Below are positions 8,470 to 16,412 of a stretch of DNA of 64,000 bases, piece by piece (the stretch's first letter is position 1; every line of letters begins with the position of its first letter). This stretch comes from Sphingomonas yunnanensis (GTDB taxonomy: Bacteria > Pseudomonadota > Alphaproteobacteria > Sphingomonadales > Sphingomonadaceae). The stretch lies in assembly GCF_019898765.1 (NCBI RefSeq), contig NZ_JAIOKB010000001.1, positions 1,054,001 to 1,118,000 on the forward strand. The letters are read 5' to 3'. Position numbers and translations under genes: made by a program. The notes beneath the pieces are model-generated. The model worked only from the letters and a program-made list of their open reading frames with translations. It was not told the origin of the DNA and did no database searches.

Positions 8470-8667
8470 TTGGAAGGGGGAAGATCGATCAAATTAAATT
8501 GGAAGGGTTGGAAGGCATAATCATGGTGGTTTCGTGTGCGCGCATGCGCGCACACGCGCATTACGGCGGGACCTCAAAAGCGCCTTCCAGCCATTCCAAT
8601 GCCGCAGAAAACCGCCATTTTTGCCTTCCAATCGAGCCTTCCACGCGGAACCCGCGGGGCTTCCAAT
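8470..8667. repeat. Array of inverted 8-9 base TTGGAAGGC repeats around a palindrome
   Basis: TTGGAAGG(G/C) occurs at 8470-8478, 8499-8507 and 8508-8516, the last two head to tail. The opposite orientation (GCCTTCCA or a close variant) occurs at 8582-8589, 8623-8631, 8636-8644 and 8658-8666. The two groups face each other across the perfect palindrome at 8533-8556. Another copy pair, GCCTTCCA-C-TGGAAGGC, is at 8382-8398 inside the neighbouring gene. The region lies in the 225-base gap next to the primase-helicase gene and contains AT-rich stretches. A replication origin or an operator array are the obvious candidates. Confidence 0.7.
8533..8556. repeat. 24-base perfect palindrome of alternating purine-pyrimidine bases
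   Basis: The 24 bases from 8533 to 8556 read identically on both strands; the centre is GCGCATGCGC with GTGTGC and GCACAC arms. Apart from the ends it is strictly alternating purine-pyrimidine, a composition that can form Z-DNA or a cruciform. It is at the centre of the inverted TTGGAAGG repeat clusters. Confidence 0.85.
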
Positions 8668-11498
8668 CAATCGGGCATGTCTTCGTATGGCGAGGGTGGC
8701 GGACCGTCCGAGGAGGCGCGTCCGTCAACGAAGTCACTCACCGCCTTGATCATCTCGATGTCAAGCCACTGGATGCCGTTGGAGCGCTTGTTCTCGAAGC
8801 CGCGGTCCTCCATCGCCTTCGTGAAGCCCATCTGCTGCCACTCGGCCGCGCCGTTCGCCTTGGCCCAGGCCGTGAAGAGCGCGAAAAGCTCGGACGACTT
8901 CGCGCGTGAGCCATCGGCTGGCCTAATGCACTCCTCGAGGAACCGGCCGAGCTGGTCGCTCTGCTCGCGGTACTTCGCCGTCGCCGCGATCACGCTGTCG
9001 GGCTCGACGAGGCCGCTTTCTCGCCAGTCGAGCAGACCTGCCAGCAGCCGATTGAGCACGCCCGGCGCCTTGTCGCGCAGCTTCTCGGGCAGCTTCTTGT
9101 CGACGTCCTCCTTCGCCACCTGGACGTCCCAGGGCACGAGCATGACGCGGCGCCAGATCCCATCGTCGTGGCCGGTGATCTTCGGCTTGTGGTTGCCCGA
9201 GACCGTGACCTTGAACGACGGCAGGAAGGTGAAGAAGCCCTTGTTGAGGTGACGCGCGTCGATCGGCTCGCCGCCCGTGATCAGCTTGATTAGGGCCTCG
9301 GCGAGCTTGGCGCCCTTCTCAGGCTCGGAGGTCCGGAGGAAGCGGATGCCGGGCAGCCGCGCGAGATCGGGTGTCGCCTCGCCGCCCTTGCGGCCCTTGC
9401 CCTGGTCGAGGAAGGTCTCGATCGCGACCGAGCCCGCATAGTCGCCGGCGATATGGCTCCACAGGTCGACCAGCGTCGACTTACCGTTCCGGCCCTTGCC
9501 ATGGTAGAACGCCAGCTTCTGCTCGCTGATGTCGCCGGTGAGCGACAGGCCGCCCCACTGGTGCAGGAAGCGTCGCATCTTCTCGTCGGGCTGCACGTCC
9601 TCGAGGAACGAGTCGTAGACCTCGCACGCGGCCGCTGGCTCGAAGGCGACATGCGCCACCTTGCTGATCAGGTCCGTCGGCCGATGCTCGGTCAGCACCA
9701 CGCCCCAGCGCTCACCGGCGCTGATCTGCTCGAGCGCGCCGCCGCGCATCGCCCAGCGCCGACCGGCCTGGACGAGCCGCAGCGTGCCGTTGAGCACGTT
9801 GATCGCCATGCGATCCGCGTCCATCGCGTTGGACCTGATCGCGATGTCATCGAACGACTTCACCAGGTTGGCGATGCATCCGAGCCGCTGGGCGCCCTCG
9901 CTCGACTTGGCGTGGTCGCGTAGCATCTCGCTGTAGTAGATCGGCACCTTCGCGTCGCCGCTGCCGCGCCACCGCACGATGAAGTCGAGGGTGTCTCGGC
10001 GCTGCTCGTCCGAAGCGTCATCGGGCAGGTCCTCGCGCAACCCGCTGTCGGCAACGAGGTCGGCCTCGTGCCTGATCGCCCGCACCGTGTCGAACACCGC
10101 GAGGCTCACCTTGCCGGGGATCTTGTCCTTCTCCTCCGACAGTAGCTCCCACCGGCGGCCGTCCCAGGCGAACCATCCCAGCTCCGGGCAGAACCGAAAA
10201 CGCCAGCCGTGCCGTCGAAAGAACCGCTCGGCGTTGCCGAGGTCCGTCATGGCGAGCTGGGCGCACGCACGGTCGACCTCGGCGTCTGCTTTGGGCGCAA
10301 TGCGTCCCCCCGACCCCCTAGTGGACGTGGAAGGCGCAGGTGTTCCCGAATGGAAGGCGTTCGCTTCGTCCGCCAGGGCGGGTCCGGGCTCGCCGAACCG
10401 ATCGAAGTCGTCGGAATAGGCCTCGGGAGGTGGCAGCGGCGGAGGAGAGGATGGCTCAGCGGACCCGGCGCTGCCGCGCCGGCGCGCCTGGGTGCCGATG
10501 CCGCTCAGGTCGTGGGGGGCGCCGCGTCCACCCTCGAGGCCGTTGTCGATCGCGGCGACGTGTTTCTCAAAGGCGGCAGGGTCGAAGGTGCGGACGACTT
10601 CGATCAGCGCGCCGCGGACAATCGCGGGCGAGATCGCGCCGGCGCCCACGAAGCCGCCCATGTTGTAGGCGGCCTGGTAGGCGCCCTTGTTGCGGCCGCC
10701 GTGCCTGCCGCCGCCTGCCGGGGTCGCCTGCAGCTCGTCCACCACGCGCGCCAGGGCGGCCAGCGCGTAGCGGCGATGCGCCTCGTCGACGTCGGGCGTG
10801 AAGACGTCGCTGGATGCGCGAGGAGGCGGCGCCGCGCGATCGACCGCCGGCTTGCGCTTCGGGGTCCGGAGGATCGAGACGAGCGACGCCGGCAGCGCGA
10901 CGATCTCCGCGTCGGCATCGCCGCGCAGCCAGGTGTAGACGCCCTCGGCGCAGCGTCGGCCATCGCCGTCGCAGTAGCTCGGCGGGGCGATCACGTAGCC
11001 GCCCTCGCCGCGCACATCGATATGGTCGGGCAGGCTGCCGACGTTCCCGATCGGCGTGCCCTCGGGCATCCGGAAGTAAACGTGGACGCCGCCCGACGGC
11101 GTGCGGACGGCGAGGCTCACCGGCAGCGCGCAACCCATCTGCGATTCAAGCTCGAGCTTGAGACGCTCGAGCGTCCAAACGTCGCGCGTGACCTCGCCGG
11201 TCTCCTCGTCGACCGTCTCGTCGACGCGGGGATCGAAGTCGATTATCAGGAGACCGGCGCGACCGGCCGCGATGCCGATCATGGCGCGCGGCCATCTCGC
11301 CCACCAGGCGCGGATCTGCTCCTCGTCGGTGGTCGCCTTCGAGACGCCGCCAGAGCGCGGGATGGGTTTGCCTTCGCCGTCCTTGTCGCGCGGCAGCAGC
11401 GGCGACTTGTCCCTCGGATTGCACGGGAAGACCGGCCAGCCGCGGCGCGCGAAGAGGATCGCCGCGTCGAGCAGCGACGAGGCTTGGATGGTGGTCAC
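8667..11498 (-). CDS. Phage bifunctional primase-polymerase / D5-like helicase (P4 type)
   Basis: The 943-residue product starts replication. Residues 1 to about 200 form a Prim-Pol domain with GWPVFPCNPRDKSPL, the metal-binding LLIIDFDPR and TPSGGVHVYFR. A linker rich in Pro/Ser (about 330-400) follows. The C-terminal half contains the D5_N region and an SF3-type ATPase with the Walker A AFYHGKGRNGKST near residue 668 and a VTVSGNHKPKI sensor-like segment near 760. The start is GTG 11498. It lies downstream of ssb, in the same transcript as the clamp gene. Confidence 0.93.
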   Translation of the reverse strand: MTTIQASSLLDAAILFARRGWPVFPCNPRDKSPLLPRDKDGEGKPIPRSGGVSKATTDEEQIRAWWARWPRAMIGIAAGRAGLLIIDFDPRVDETVDEETGEVTRDVWTLERLKLELESQMGCALPVSLAVRTPSGGVHVYFRMPEGTPIGNVGSLPDHIDVRGEGGYVIAPPSYCDGDGRRCAEGVYTWLRGDADAEIVALPASLVSILRTPKRKPAVDRAAPPPRASSDVFTPDVDEAHRRYALAALARVVDELQATPAGGGRHGGRNKGAYQAAYNMGGFVGAGAISPAIVRGALIEVVRTFDPAAFEKHVAAIDNGLEGGRGAPHDLSGIGTQARRRGSAGSAEPSSPPPLPPPEAYSDDFDRFGEPGPALADEANAFHSGTPAPSTSTRGSGGRIAPKADAEVDRACAQLAMTDLGNAERFFRRHGWRFRFCPELGWFAWDGRRWELLSEEKDKIPGKVSLAVFDTVRAIRHEADLVADSGLREDLPDDASDEQRRDTLDFIVRWRGSGDAKVPIYYSEMLRDHAKSSEGAQRLGCIANLVKSFDDIAIRSNAMDADRMAINVLNGTLRLVQAGRRWAMRGGALEQISAGERWGVVLTEHRPTDLISKVAHVAFEPAAACEVYDSFLEDVQPDEKMRRFLHQWGGLSLTGDISEQKLAFYHGKGRNGKSTLVDLWSHIAGDYAGSVAIETFLDQGKGRKGGEATPDLARLPGIRFLRTSEPEKGAKLAEALIKLITGGEPIDARHLNKGFFTFLPSFKVTVSGNHKPKITGHDDGIWRRVMLVPWDVQVAKEDVDKKLPEKLRDKAPGVLNRLLAGLLDWRESGLVEPDSVIAATAKYREQSDQLGRFLEECIRPADGSRAKSSELFALFTAWAKANGAAEWQQMGFTKAMEDRGFENKRSNGIQWLDIEMIKAVSDFVDGRASSDGPPPSPYEDMPD

Positions 11499-11562
11499 GC
11501 TGTTACCCCTGAGAACCTGTTCGGCAGGCGGCGTCCCGGCCTGTCAGCGGGTCAGGTCGCCG

Positions 11563-12015
11563 TCAGAACGGCACGTCGTCGTCCAGGTCGTCCACCGGCG
11601 GGCTGCTGCGCGAGCCGCCGCTCGTGTCGCCGTAGCCGGAGTAGTCGTGACGGCCTGGGTCGCCCTCCGCCTTGTCGAGCAGCGTCAGCGCCGAATTGTA
11701 GGCGCTCAGCACGACCTCGGTCGAATAACGCTCCACGTTCTGCCTGTCGGTCCACTTGCGGGTGCGCAGCTGGCCTTCGATGTAGACCTTGCTGCCCTTG
11801 CGCAGATACTGCGACGCCACCTTCTGCAGGCCCTCGTTGAGCACCACGATCGAGTGCCACTCGGTGCGCTCCTTCTGCTCGCCGGTGTTGCGGTCCTTCC
11901 AGCGCTCGCCCGTCGCGATCGAGAAGTTGACGACGCTGCCGCCGTTCTGGAAGCTGCGGCTCTCAGGGTCGCGCCCCAAGTTGCCGACGAGGATCACCTT
12001 GTTGACGCTGCTCAT
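11563..12015 (-). CDS. ssb: Single-stranded DNA-binding protein
   Basis: The 150-residue product is a canonical OB-fold [19 protein letters not shown] at the start, [12 protein letters not shown], the WHSIVV strand, and [19 protein letters not shown]. It ends in a Gly/Ser-rich linker and the acidic tip DDLDDDVPF, which recruits replication partners. The final four residues match the usual DDIPF-type tip. Its start overlaps the stop of the GapR-like gene as ATGA, so the two are translated together as part of the phage replication block. Confidence 0.97.
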   Translation of the reverse strand: MSSVNKVILVGNLGRDPESRSFQNGGSVVNFSIATGERWKDRNTGEQKERTEWHSIVVLNEGLQKVASQYLRKGSKVYIEGQLRTRKWTDRQNVERYSTEVVLSAYNSALTLLDKAEGDPGRHDYSGYGDTSGGSRSSPPVDDLDDDVPF

Positions 12016-12518
12016 GCCATCATCCCCATCGCTCGCATGTAGACTTCCATGATGGCAGCCTCTTCCTGGTACTCTTCGCGCTTGCGCTTGCGCAGCTTGA
12101 TGATCTGGCGGATCGCCGTGGGGTCGTAGCCGCGGCTCTTGGCCTCGGCGAAGACGTCCTTGATGTCGTCGGCGATGCCCTTCTTCTCCTCCTCGAGGCG
12201 CTCCGCGCGCTCGATCAGGAGCCGCAGCTCGTCCGCCGCGACGCCTTCGACGACCCGGCCCTCGCTGTTGTGGCCCTCGCCAGCGGCGCGCTCTTCATCC
12301 GGATCACGCTGCGGCACGTAGACGACCTGGCCGCCGCCCCGCGGCTCGCCGGTCCAGCCGGCGCCGACCAGGGCCTTCGTCATGCTCTTGAGCGACGGGT
12401 TCGCAGCGCGAATGTGCGCAGGCAGGCCATCCGCGACTTCGCCCAGCGTGATCTCTTTGCGCCCGACCAGCATCGCCCCGACCGCGGTTGCGACCTGCGT
12501 CTCGAGCTTCTGCTTCAC
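12012..12518 (-). CDS. GapR/DUF2312 protein with an extra N-terminal domain
   Basis: Residues from about 95 to 165 match the GapR family: [35 protein letters not shown] and [18 protein letters not shown]. GapR is a chromosomal alphaproteobacterial protein that binds overtwisted DNA ahead of replication forks and is normally about 75-90 residues. Here a 90-residue N-terminal part precedes it, with [21 protein letters not shown] and [19 protein letters not shown], resembling a winged-helix fold, then a linker. It overlaps ssb and the zinc-ribbon gene, both by 4 bases. A role in phage replication or transcription-conflict control is inferred. Confidence 0.85.
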   Translation of the reverse strand: MKQKLETQVATAVGAMLVGRKEITLGEVADGLPAHIRAANPSLKSMTKALVGAGWTGEPRGGGQVVYVPQRDPDEERAAGEGHNSEGRVVEGVAADELRLLIERAERLEEEKKGIADDIKDVFAEAKSRGYDPTAIRQIIKLRKRKREEYQEEAAIMEVYMRAMGMMA

Positions 12519-13096
12519 GAGGCGAGCGCCTTCACCTTGGCTGTCAGATCGGCGAGCTGGGTCTCGGCCGAGACGGCGCGCGCATTGGCGGCGGCAAGCT
12601 CGTCCTGATCGATCACCTCCTCGACGCGGCGCCGCAGCTCGTCGACGAGCTCGGTCAGCGTGAGGGCGCCGAGATTGATCTGCACCGCGCCGCGCGGCTC
12701 GTCGGCCGAGGCCGCTGTCGAACCCTCGGCTGCGGCCTGACCGGCCTCGATCAGCTTGGCGGCCGCGTGCCCCAGGGAGAGGTCCTCGCGCTCGGCGAGC
12801 GCCTCCACGGCGGCAATCGCTTCCTCGGCGAAGGCGGGCAGCTGGAGATTCTTCGCTTTCATCGTCGGTGTCCTTGGCGGAAGGTCGCCGGGCCGCTGCG
12901 GCGGCTCCCAGCTGTCGGGAGGCAGGCGGCCGTCACGGCAGAAGCCGCAGCGGCCCCCGACAAGCCGCGGCATGTAGTGGCCGCACTCGTTGCAATCGCC
13001 GGCAGCGCCGACGGGCACCGACACGCGCGCGCGGGCGAGCCCGAGCGCGACGTGCTCGGCCTCGATCTCCGCGGCCATGTCGATCTGGTCGGTCAC
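12515..13096 (-). CDS. Phage zinc-ribbon protein with helical C-terminal part (193 aa)
   Basis: The N-terminal 78 residues contain four cysteines as CNEC...CGFC (about residues 35-53), a treble-clef or zinc-ribbon pattern. The rest is Ala/Glu/Leu-rich and helical with LTLTELVDELRRRVEEVIDQDELAAANARAV. A second in-frame ATG at 12862 (residue 79) has an AAGGA site upstream, so two products, a 193-residue and a 114-residue form, or two fused genes, are possible. No family was recognised. It overlaps the neighbours by 4 bases on both sides, so it belongs to the replication transcript. Confidence 0.6.
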   Translation of the reverse strand: MTDQIDMAAEIEAEHVALGLARARVSVPVGAAGDCNECGHYMPRLVGGRCGFCRDGRLPPDSWEPPQRPGDLPPRTPTMKAKNLQLPAFAEEAIAAVEALAEREDLSLGHAAAKLIEAGQAAAEGSTAASADEPRGAVQINLGALTLTELVDELRRRVEEVIDQDELAAANARAVSAETQLADLTAKVKALAS

Positions 13097-13440
13097 GCGA
13101 GCGCGCGCTCCGCGGCGGCGAGTTCGGCGCCCTCGAAGACGCGGCCGACCATGGCACGCGCGAGGCCAAGCTCGCCGTTCCGGGCGTAGCGGATGGTGTC
13201 TTCGACGTCGCGATCGCTGACGCAGAGGCCCCGCATGTCGCGGTAGGCGTCGACGATCGCGTCGGGCGAGAGGCGGTCGATGGCCTCGCCGTCTTCGAGG
13301 TCGATGCTGATCGTCACCGCTCCGTCGCGCGAGCGGTGAACGCCCGCGATCAGATCGCTCAGCGTCGCCTCGGCCGGCACCCCGGCTTCGACGAGCTTGA
13401 GCGCCAGCTCCTGGAACTCGAACTCTTCGCTACACCTCAT
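13093..13440 (-). CDS. Hypothetical phage protein (115 aa)
   Basis: This acidic, mostly helical product has no motif I recognise. Visible are FQELALKLVEAGVPAEATLSDLIAG and SPDAIVDAYRDMRGLCVSDRDVEDTI. The start and stop overlap the clamp gene and the zinc-ribbon gene by 4 bases each, which is the main support that it is a real gene. Confidence 0.6.
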   Translation of the reverse strand: MRCSEEFEFQELALKLVEAGVPAEATLSDLIAGVHRSRDGAVTISIDLEDGEAIDRLSPDAIVDAYRDMRGLCVSDRDVEDTIRYARNGELGLARAMVGRVFEGAELAAAERALA

Positions 13441-14582
13441 GACTTGCCTCCCGGCACCCCGATCGACTGGATGACGGCGACCAGGTCGGGGTCCTTGTCG
13501 GACGTCAGGCGCACCGGCACCGGCGACTCGCCGATGAAGTGCAGGGTGAGTTCGGCGCCCTCGGCGAACACGCCAGCGGCGGAGAGCAGGAAGCGCTGAT
13601 CAAGCTCGAGCACGGTGTCGCCGCCCTCGACCGTTGCCTCGATCTCGTCGTTGCCCGACGAACCCGTCGTGTCGCGCGCGCTGAGCATATGGGTCTCTGC
13701 GCCGTCGGTGAGCTGCAGGAGCACGCGACGCGACTTGCGTTCACCTTCGGCGTCGGTGATCGACGTGACGCCGTTGACGGCCTCGATCAGGGCATCGCGC
13801 CACAGCATGATGCGGTGCGCGCCAGGAGTGTCCATCGGGATCACGCGCCGATAGTCGGGAAAGGTGCCGTCGACCGTCTTGAAGGTCAGACGAACGTTAC
13901 CCGTCGACGCCTGGACCGCGTTCTCCGAAACGAGCAGATCGATTGTGCCGGGGGCCTTGGCGAGCAGCTTGCGCAGCAGCCCGACCGCCTTGCTGGGGAC
14001 GATGACCTGCGCCATGCGGTCGCAGCCCTCGGGCGCCGCGGTCTTCGCCGACACTAGCTTGATCGCGTCGGTCGCCGTGGCGACGAGATGTCCGTCGACC
14101 AGGTGCAGATAGACGCCGTTGAGATAGTAGCGGGTCTCGTCGGTTGACTGCGCCACGTGGCAGGCGCCCAGCATGCGGGCGAGGACGGCCGACTGCATCG
14201 AGAACGCGCAGGCGGCCTCGGGCGGCTTGCGCTTGGGGAAGTCCTGCCCCGGTAGAGTGCCGAGGGTCCGCGTGCTGCGCCCGCTCTTGATCGCCACTGC
14301 TGCCGAGCGGTCCGCGGCCGCGCCGATGGTGAGGCGGCCGGGCTTCAAGCTTGCGACCGCGGCAACCAGCTTGCGCGCGTCGATCGTGGTCTCGATCTCT
14401 CCCGCGGCAGGGACGGTCGCGCTCGCCTCGATGTCGAGGTCGGTGCCGGTGACCGTCAGCGAACCGCTGCCCGCCACGAGCAGCAGGTTGCCGAGGACGG
14501 GGATGGTGTTGCGCGCCTCGACGACGTCGGCGACCTGCCGCAACGCTGCCAGGAGCGCGTCGCGCTCGATCTCGATCGTCAT
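13437..14582 (-). CDS. dnaN: Phage-encoded DNA polymerase III sliding clamp (beta subunit)
   Basis: The 381-residue product has the three-domain length of bacterial beta clamps. It opens with IEIERDALLAALRQVADVVEARNTIPVLGNLLL, has the internal TIDARKLVAAVASL, YYLNGVYLHL and ATATDAIKLVSA segments, and a third domain with VDGTFPDYRRVIP. These are the conserved spacing marks of DnaN; the last motif, usually E(G/A)xFPDYxRV, is near-perfect. The chromosomal homologue is elsewhere, and this copy lies in the phage replication block. I use ATG 14582 because the upstream reading in this frame overlaps the neighbour and is arginine-rich. It overlaps the gene before it as ATGA. Confidence 0.93.
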   Translation of the reverse strand: MTIEIERDALLAALRQVADVVEARNTIPVLGNLLLVAGSGSLTVTGTDLDIEASATVPAAGEIETTIDARKLVAAVASLKPGRLTIGAAADRSAAVAIKSGRSTRTLGTLPGQDFPKRKPPEAACAFSMQSAVLARMLGACHVAQSTDETRYYLNGVYLHLVDGHLVATATDAIKLVSAKTAAPEGCDRMAQVIVPSKAVGLLRKLLAKAPGTIDLLVSENAVQASTGNVRLTFKTVDGTFPDYRRVIPMDTPGAHRIMLWRDALIEAVNGVTSITDAEGERKSRRVLLQLTDGAETHMLSARDTTGSSGNDEIEATVEGGDTVLELDQRFLLSAAGVFAEGAELTLHFIGESPVPVRLTSDKDPDLVAVIQSIGVPGGKS

Positions 14583-15220
14583 GCGGCGAGTCCTGTCTGG
14601 GCGCCGCTTGCCACGATCGTGACGCGGCGAAGCGTCGGGCGCGGCGCCTGGTGAATACGAATGAGGTTGGCGGCGACGAGCGCGGCGAGCGCGGGCTCGA
14701 CCTCGTCGGGGCGCAGGCCGGCCTTGCTCGCGAGCTGCTTGTCCGTGGGGCACGGTCGGCCGAAGCTGGCGGCGCGCTCGAGCACCGGCAGCAGCGCGTC
14801 GACCACCGCAGCCTCGGCGTCGATCACGCGAGCGACCAGGCGCTCGCGCTTAGGCTTCTCGAGCGAGGTCGGAGCCTTCGTGCGGATGGCGGTGTAGTTG
14901 AAAACGGTCGGGTCGGCCGCGCACCGCGGCCGCACGAGGATGACGAGCCCGCGATCGCTCAGCTGCCGCATCGCGGTCGCACCGGGTGAGCGCAGCGGCA
15001 GGGTCGCGCGGGTTGCGTAGACGAAGCGGTCGCCCGCGCTCGCCAGCTCCATCCACGCGGCTACCCGCTCGGGGCTGGCGACGATGCCGGGCACTTCGTC
15101 GGTCACGACGAACCCCGAGGAGGCGGCCGGCAGGGGGCTGAACCGCACCGCCTCCTCGGCACGGACGCACCCGTCGGCAGCGCCCGTGATCTGGTGAGAG
15201 GAAAGAAGCACCGAAGCCAC
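14579..15220 (-). CDS. Phage protein with predicted winged-helix C-terminus
   Basis: The 213-residue product starts at GTG 15220, four bases after the previous stop. The middle contains FVVTDEVPGIVASPERVAAWMELA, AATRATLPLRSPGATAMRQLSDRGLVILV and a Lys/Arg-rich KPKRERLVARVIDAEAAV. Residues about 165-200 (GRPCPTDKQLASKAGLRPDEVEPALAALV) look like the recognition part of a winged helix used by phage replication-initiation or helicase-loader proteins. No family is certain. It is coupled to the clamp gene by an ATGA overlap. Confidence 0.6.
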   Translation of the reverse strand: MASVLLSSHQITGAADGCVRAEEAVRFSPLPAASSGFVVTDEVPGIVASPERVAAWMELASAGDRFVYATRATLPLRSPGATAMRQLSDRGLVILVRPRCAADPTVFNYTAIRTKAPTSLEKPKRERLVARVIDAEAAVVDALLPVLERAASFGRPCPTDKQLASKAGLRPDEVEPALAALVAANLIRIHQAPRPTLRRVTIVASGAQTGLAA

Positions 15221-15224
15221 CCGC

Positions 15225-15503
15225 TCAGGCTGCGCGCGCCAGAGGCGCGGGCCCGAACCAGGGCGCCGACGCGTCGCGGTTAAACATGCGGGCCTTCGCA
15301 CCGAACACCGTGAACATGCGGGCGCCGAGCGTCGTGCTCGGCGTGATCTCGCCGTCGAGGATGCGCTGAAGCACGCTCTCCGTGATGTAGAGCCCGCGCG
15401 CCGCGGCCCGGAGGTCGCCAGCGCACTCGCTCGCGATCCAGCGGGCGAGCTGGCGCGCGCCCTCGTTCGGCGCATGGGCGCCCAGGTGCATCTTGAGCTT
15501 CAT
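15225..15503 (-). CDS. Small phage helix-turn-helix-like protein (92 aa)
   Basis: The product begins MKLKMHLGAHAP and continues with RQLARWIASECAGDLRAAARGLYITESVLQRILDGEITPSTTLGARM. The second part fits a lambda-Cro/CII-like helix-turn-helix in which 'TESVLQRILDG' would be the recognition helix. It lies between the Cro-like gene, which it overlaps by 4 bases, and the winged-helix gene. A CII-like or second early regulator is plausible. ATG 15503 is chosen because the reading upstream of it is arginine-rich shadow sequence. Confidence 0.6.
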   Translation of the reverse strand: MKLKMHLGAHAPNEGARQLARWIASECAGDLRAAARGLYITESVLQRILDGEITPSTTLGARMFTVFGAKARMFNRDASAPWFGPAPLARAA

Positions 15504-15730
15504 GCCGCGGCTCCCTCGGCGAGGGCCGGACCGGCGGCCTCCTGGACGATCGCGTCGATGTCGACGGGCGGGTCGCATTCCTGAGCGGCGACGCGCAGCT
15601 GAGCGAGCCGCCATGGGGGGATGCCGTTCTTCCGCCAGCTATGGACGGTCGAGATGGGGCTCCCCATCAGCCGCGCGACGGGCGTGGTGCCGCCCAGCGC
15701 ATCGATGATTTTCTCTGCTGTCGTCTGCAT
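15500..15730 (-). CDS. Cro-like DNA-binding regulator
   Basis: The 76-residue product has a Cro/YdaS-type helix-turn-helix: AEKIIDALGGTTPVARLMGSP followed by ISTVHSWRKNGIPPWRLAQLR. The 'GG-x4-VA' and 'S-x-V-x-x-W-x-x-x-G-I-P' pattern is the one seen in Cro-like proteins that oppose a LexA-type CI. The gene starts ten bases from the first operator and is the first gene of the long leftward transcript, so it is expected to be repressed by CI and to act on the same operators. The in-frame ATG at 15832 lies inside the repressor gene region and is rejected. Confidence 0.85.
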   Translation of the reverse strand: MQTTAEKIIDALGGTTPVARLMGSPISTVHSWRKNGIPPWRLAQLRVAAQECDPPVDIDAIVQEAAGPALAEGAAA

Positions 15731-15739
15731 GCTCCCAAT

Positions 15740-15803
15740 TTGCGACAATCGCAGAGTGGAAGCAAGCGGTAGTTTGCGATAATCGCGATTGCGAGTTTCG
15801 CAA
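15740..15803. promoter_or_regulatory. Immunity region: three operators between cro-like and cI
   Basis: Three dyad sites match TTGCGA-N3-TCGCAA. O1 is 15740-15753 (TTGCGA-CAA-TCGCA), O2 is 15774-15787 (TTGCGA-TAA-TCGCG) and O3 is 15789-15803 (perfect TTGCGA-GTT-TCGCAA). O2 and O3 are almost abutting and overlap a leftward promoter candidate, TTGCGA (15803-15798) with TATCGC 16 bases later. The sites lie between the two divergent regulator genes, the classical arrangement of a lambda-like switch. Confidence 0.82.
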
Positions 15804-15824
15804 AATGCGCGCTCATACACGCTA

Positions 15825-16412
15825 GTGGACAACGATCAGATCAAAGCGGAGCTAATTCGCCGCAACATGAGCCAGCGCGATTTGGCGCAGGCCATCGGCA
15901 TGGACGAGAACCACCTATCCAAGGCGCTCGCCGGCCGCCGCCAGTTCAAGGTGCCTGAAATGGATGCGATCCGCGCCGAGCTGGCGCCGGAAGAGCCCGT
16001 CGAGGGGCAGATGAACGTGCGCTCGATCCCTCTGCTCGGCGACGTGCCGGCGGGCAGCTTCCAGCCGCAGGAGCAGCGCGGCGGGCGACGGCTGCTGGTG
16101 ACCGACCCCGACGTGCCTGCCCGCGCCTACGGCCTGACCGTCCGCGGTGATTCGATGGATCTGATCGTGCCCGACGGCGCCACGGTGATCATCGACCCGG
16201 ACGACAAGAAGCTATGGCCCGGCTACCGTTACGTGGTGCGGACGACGGATGGCGAGACCACGTTCAAGGAATACCAGGAAGGCCCTGCGCGCCTGGTGCC
16301 CTGCTCGAGCAACCCGGCGCACGTCGAGATCATGCTTGGGGCTGAGCCGATTGCGATCGAGGGTCGTGTCTTCTCGTATTCGATGCGGGACGTACCTCGG
16401 CGCTCGGCGTAG
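15825..16412 (+). CDS. CI-type repressor with S24 (LexA-like) autoprotease domain
   Basis: The 195-residue product is a phage repressor. The N-terminal helix-turn-helix is IKAELIRRNMSQRDLAQAIGMDENHLSKALAGRR. The C-terminal S24 domain has an Ala76-Gly77 cleavage site, catalytic Ser110 in VRGDSMDL and Lys148 in TTFKEYQ, so RecA-stimulated self-cleavage and prophage induction on DNA damage are expected. GTG 15825 is used because a TTG at 15789 would put the start inside operator O3. No ribosome binding site is visible before GTG, so the transcript may be leaderless, as for lambda cI. Confidence 0.92.
   Translation: MDNDQIKAELIRRNMSQRDLAQAIGMDENHLSKALAGRRQFKVPEMDAIRAELAPEEPVEGQMNVRSIPLLGDVPAGSFQPQEQRGGRRLLVTDPDVPARAYGLTVRGDSMDLIVPDGATVIIDPDDKKLWPGYRYVVRTTDGETTFKEYQEGPARLVPCSSNPAHVEIMLGAEPIAIEGRVFSYSMRDVPRRSA

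Noticed and set aside
8533..8556. The palindrome was considered as an intrinsic terminator.
   Set aside because: It has no T-run on either side and its centre has no loop, so a cruciform or protein site is more plausible.
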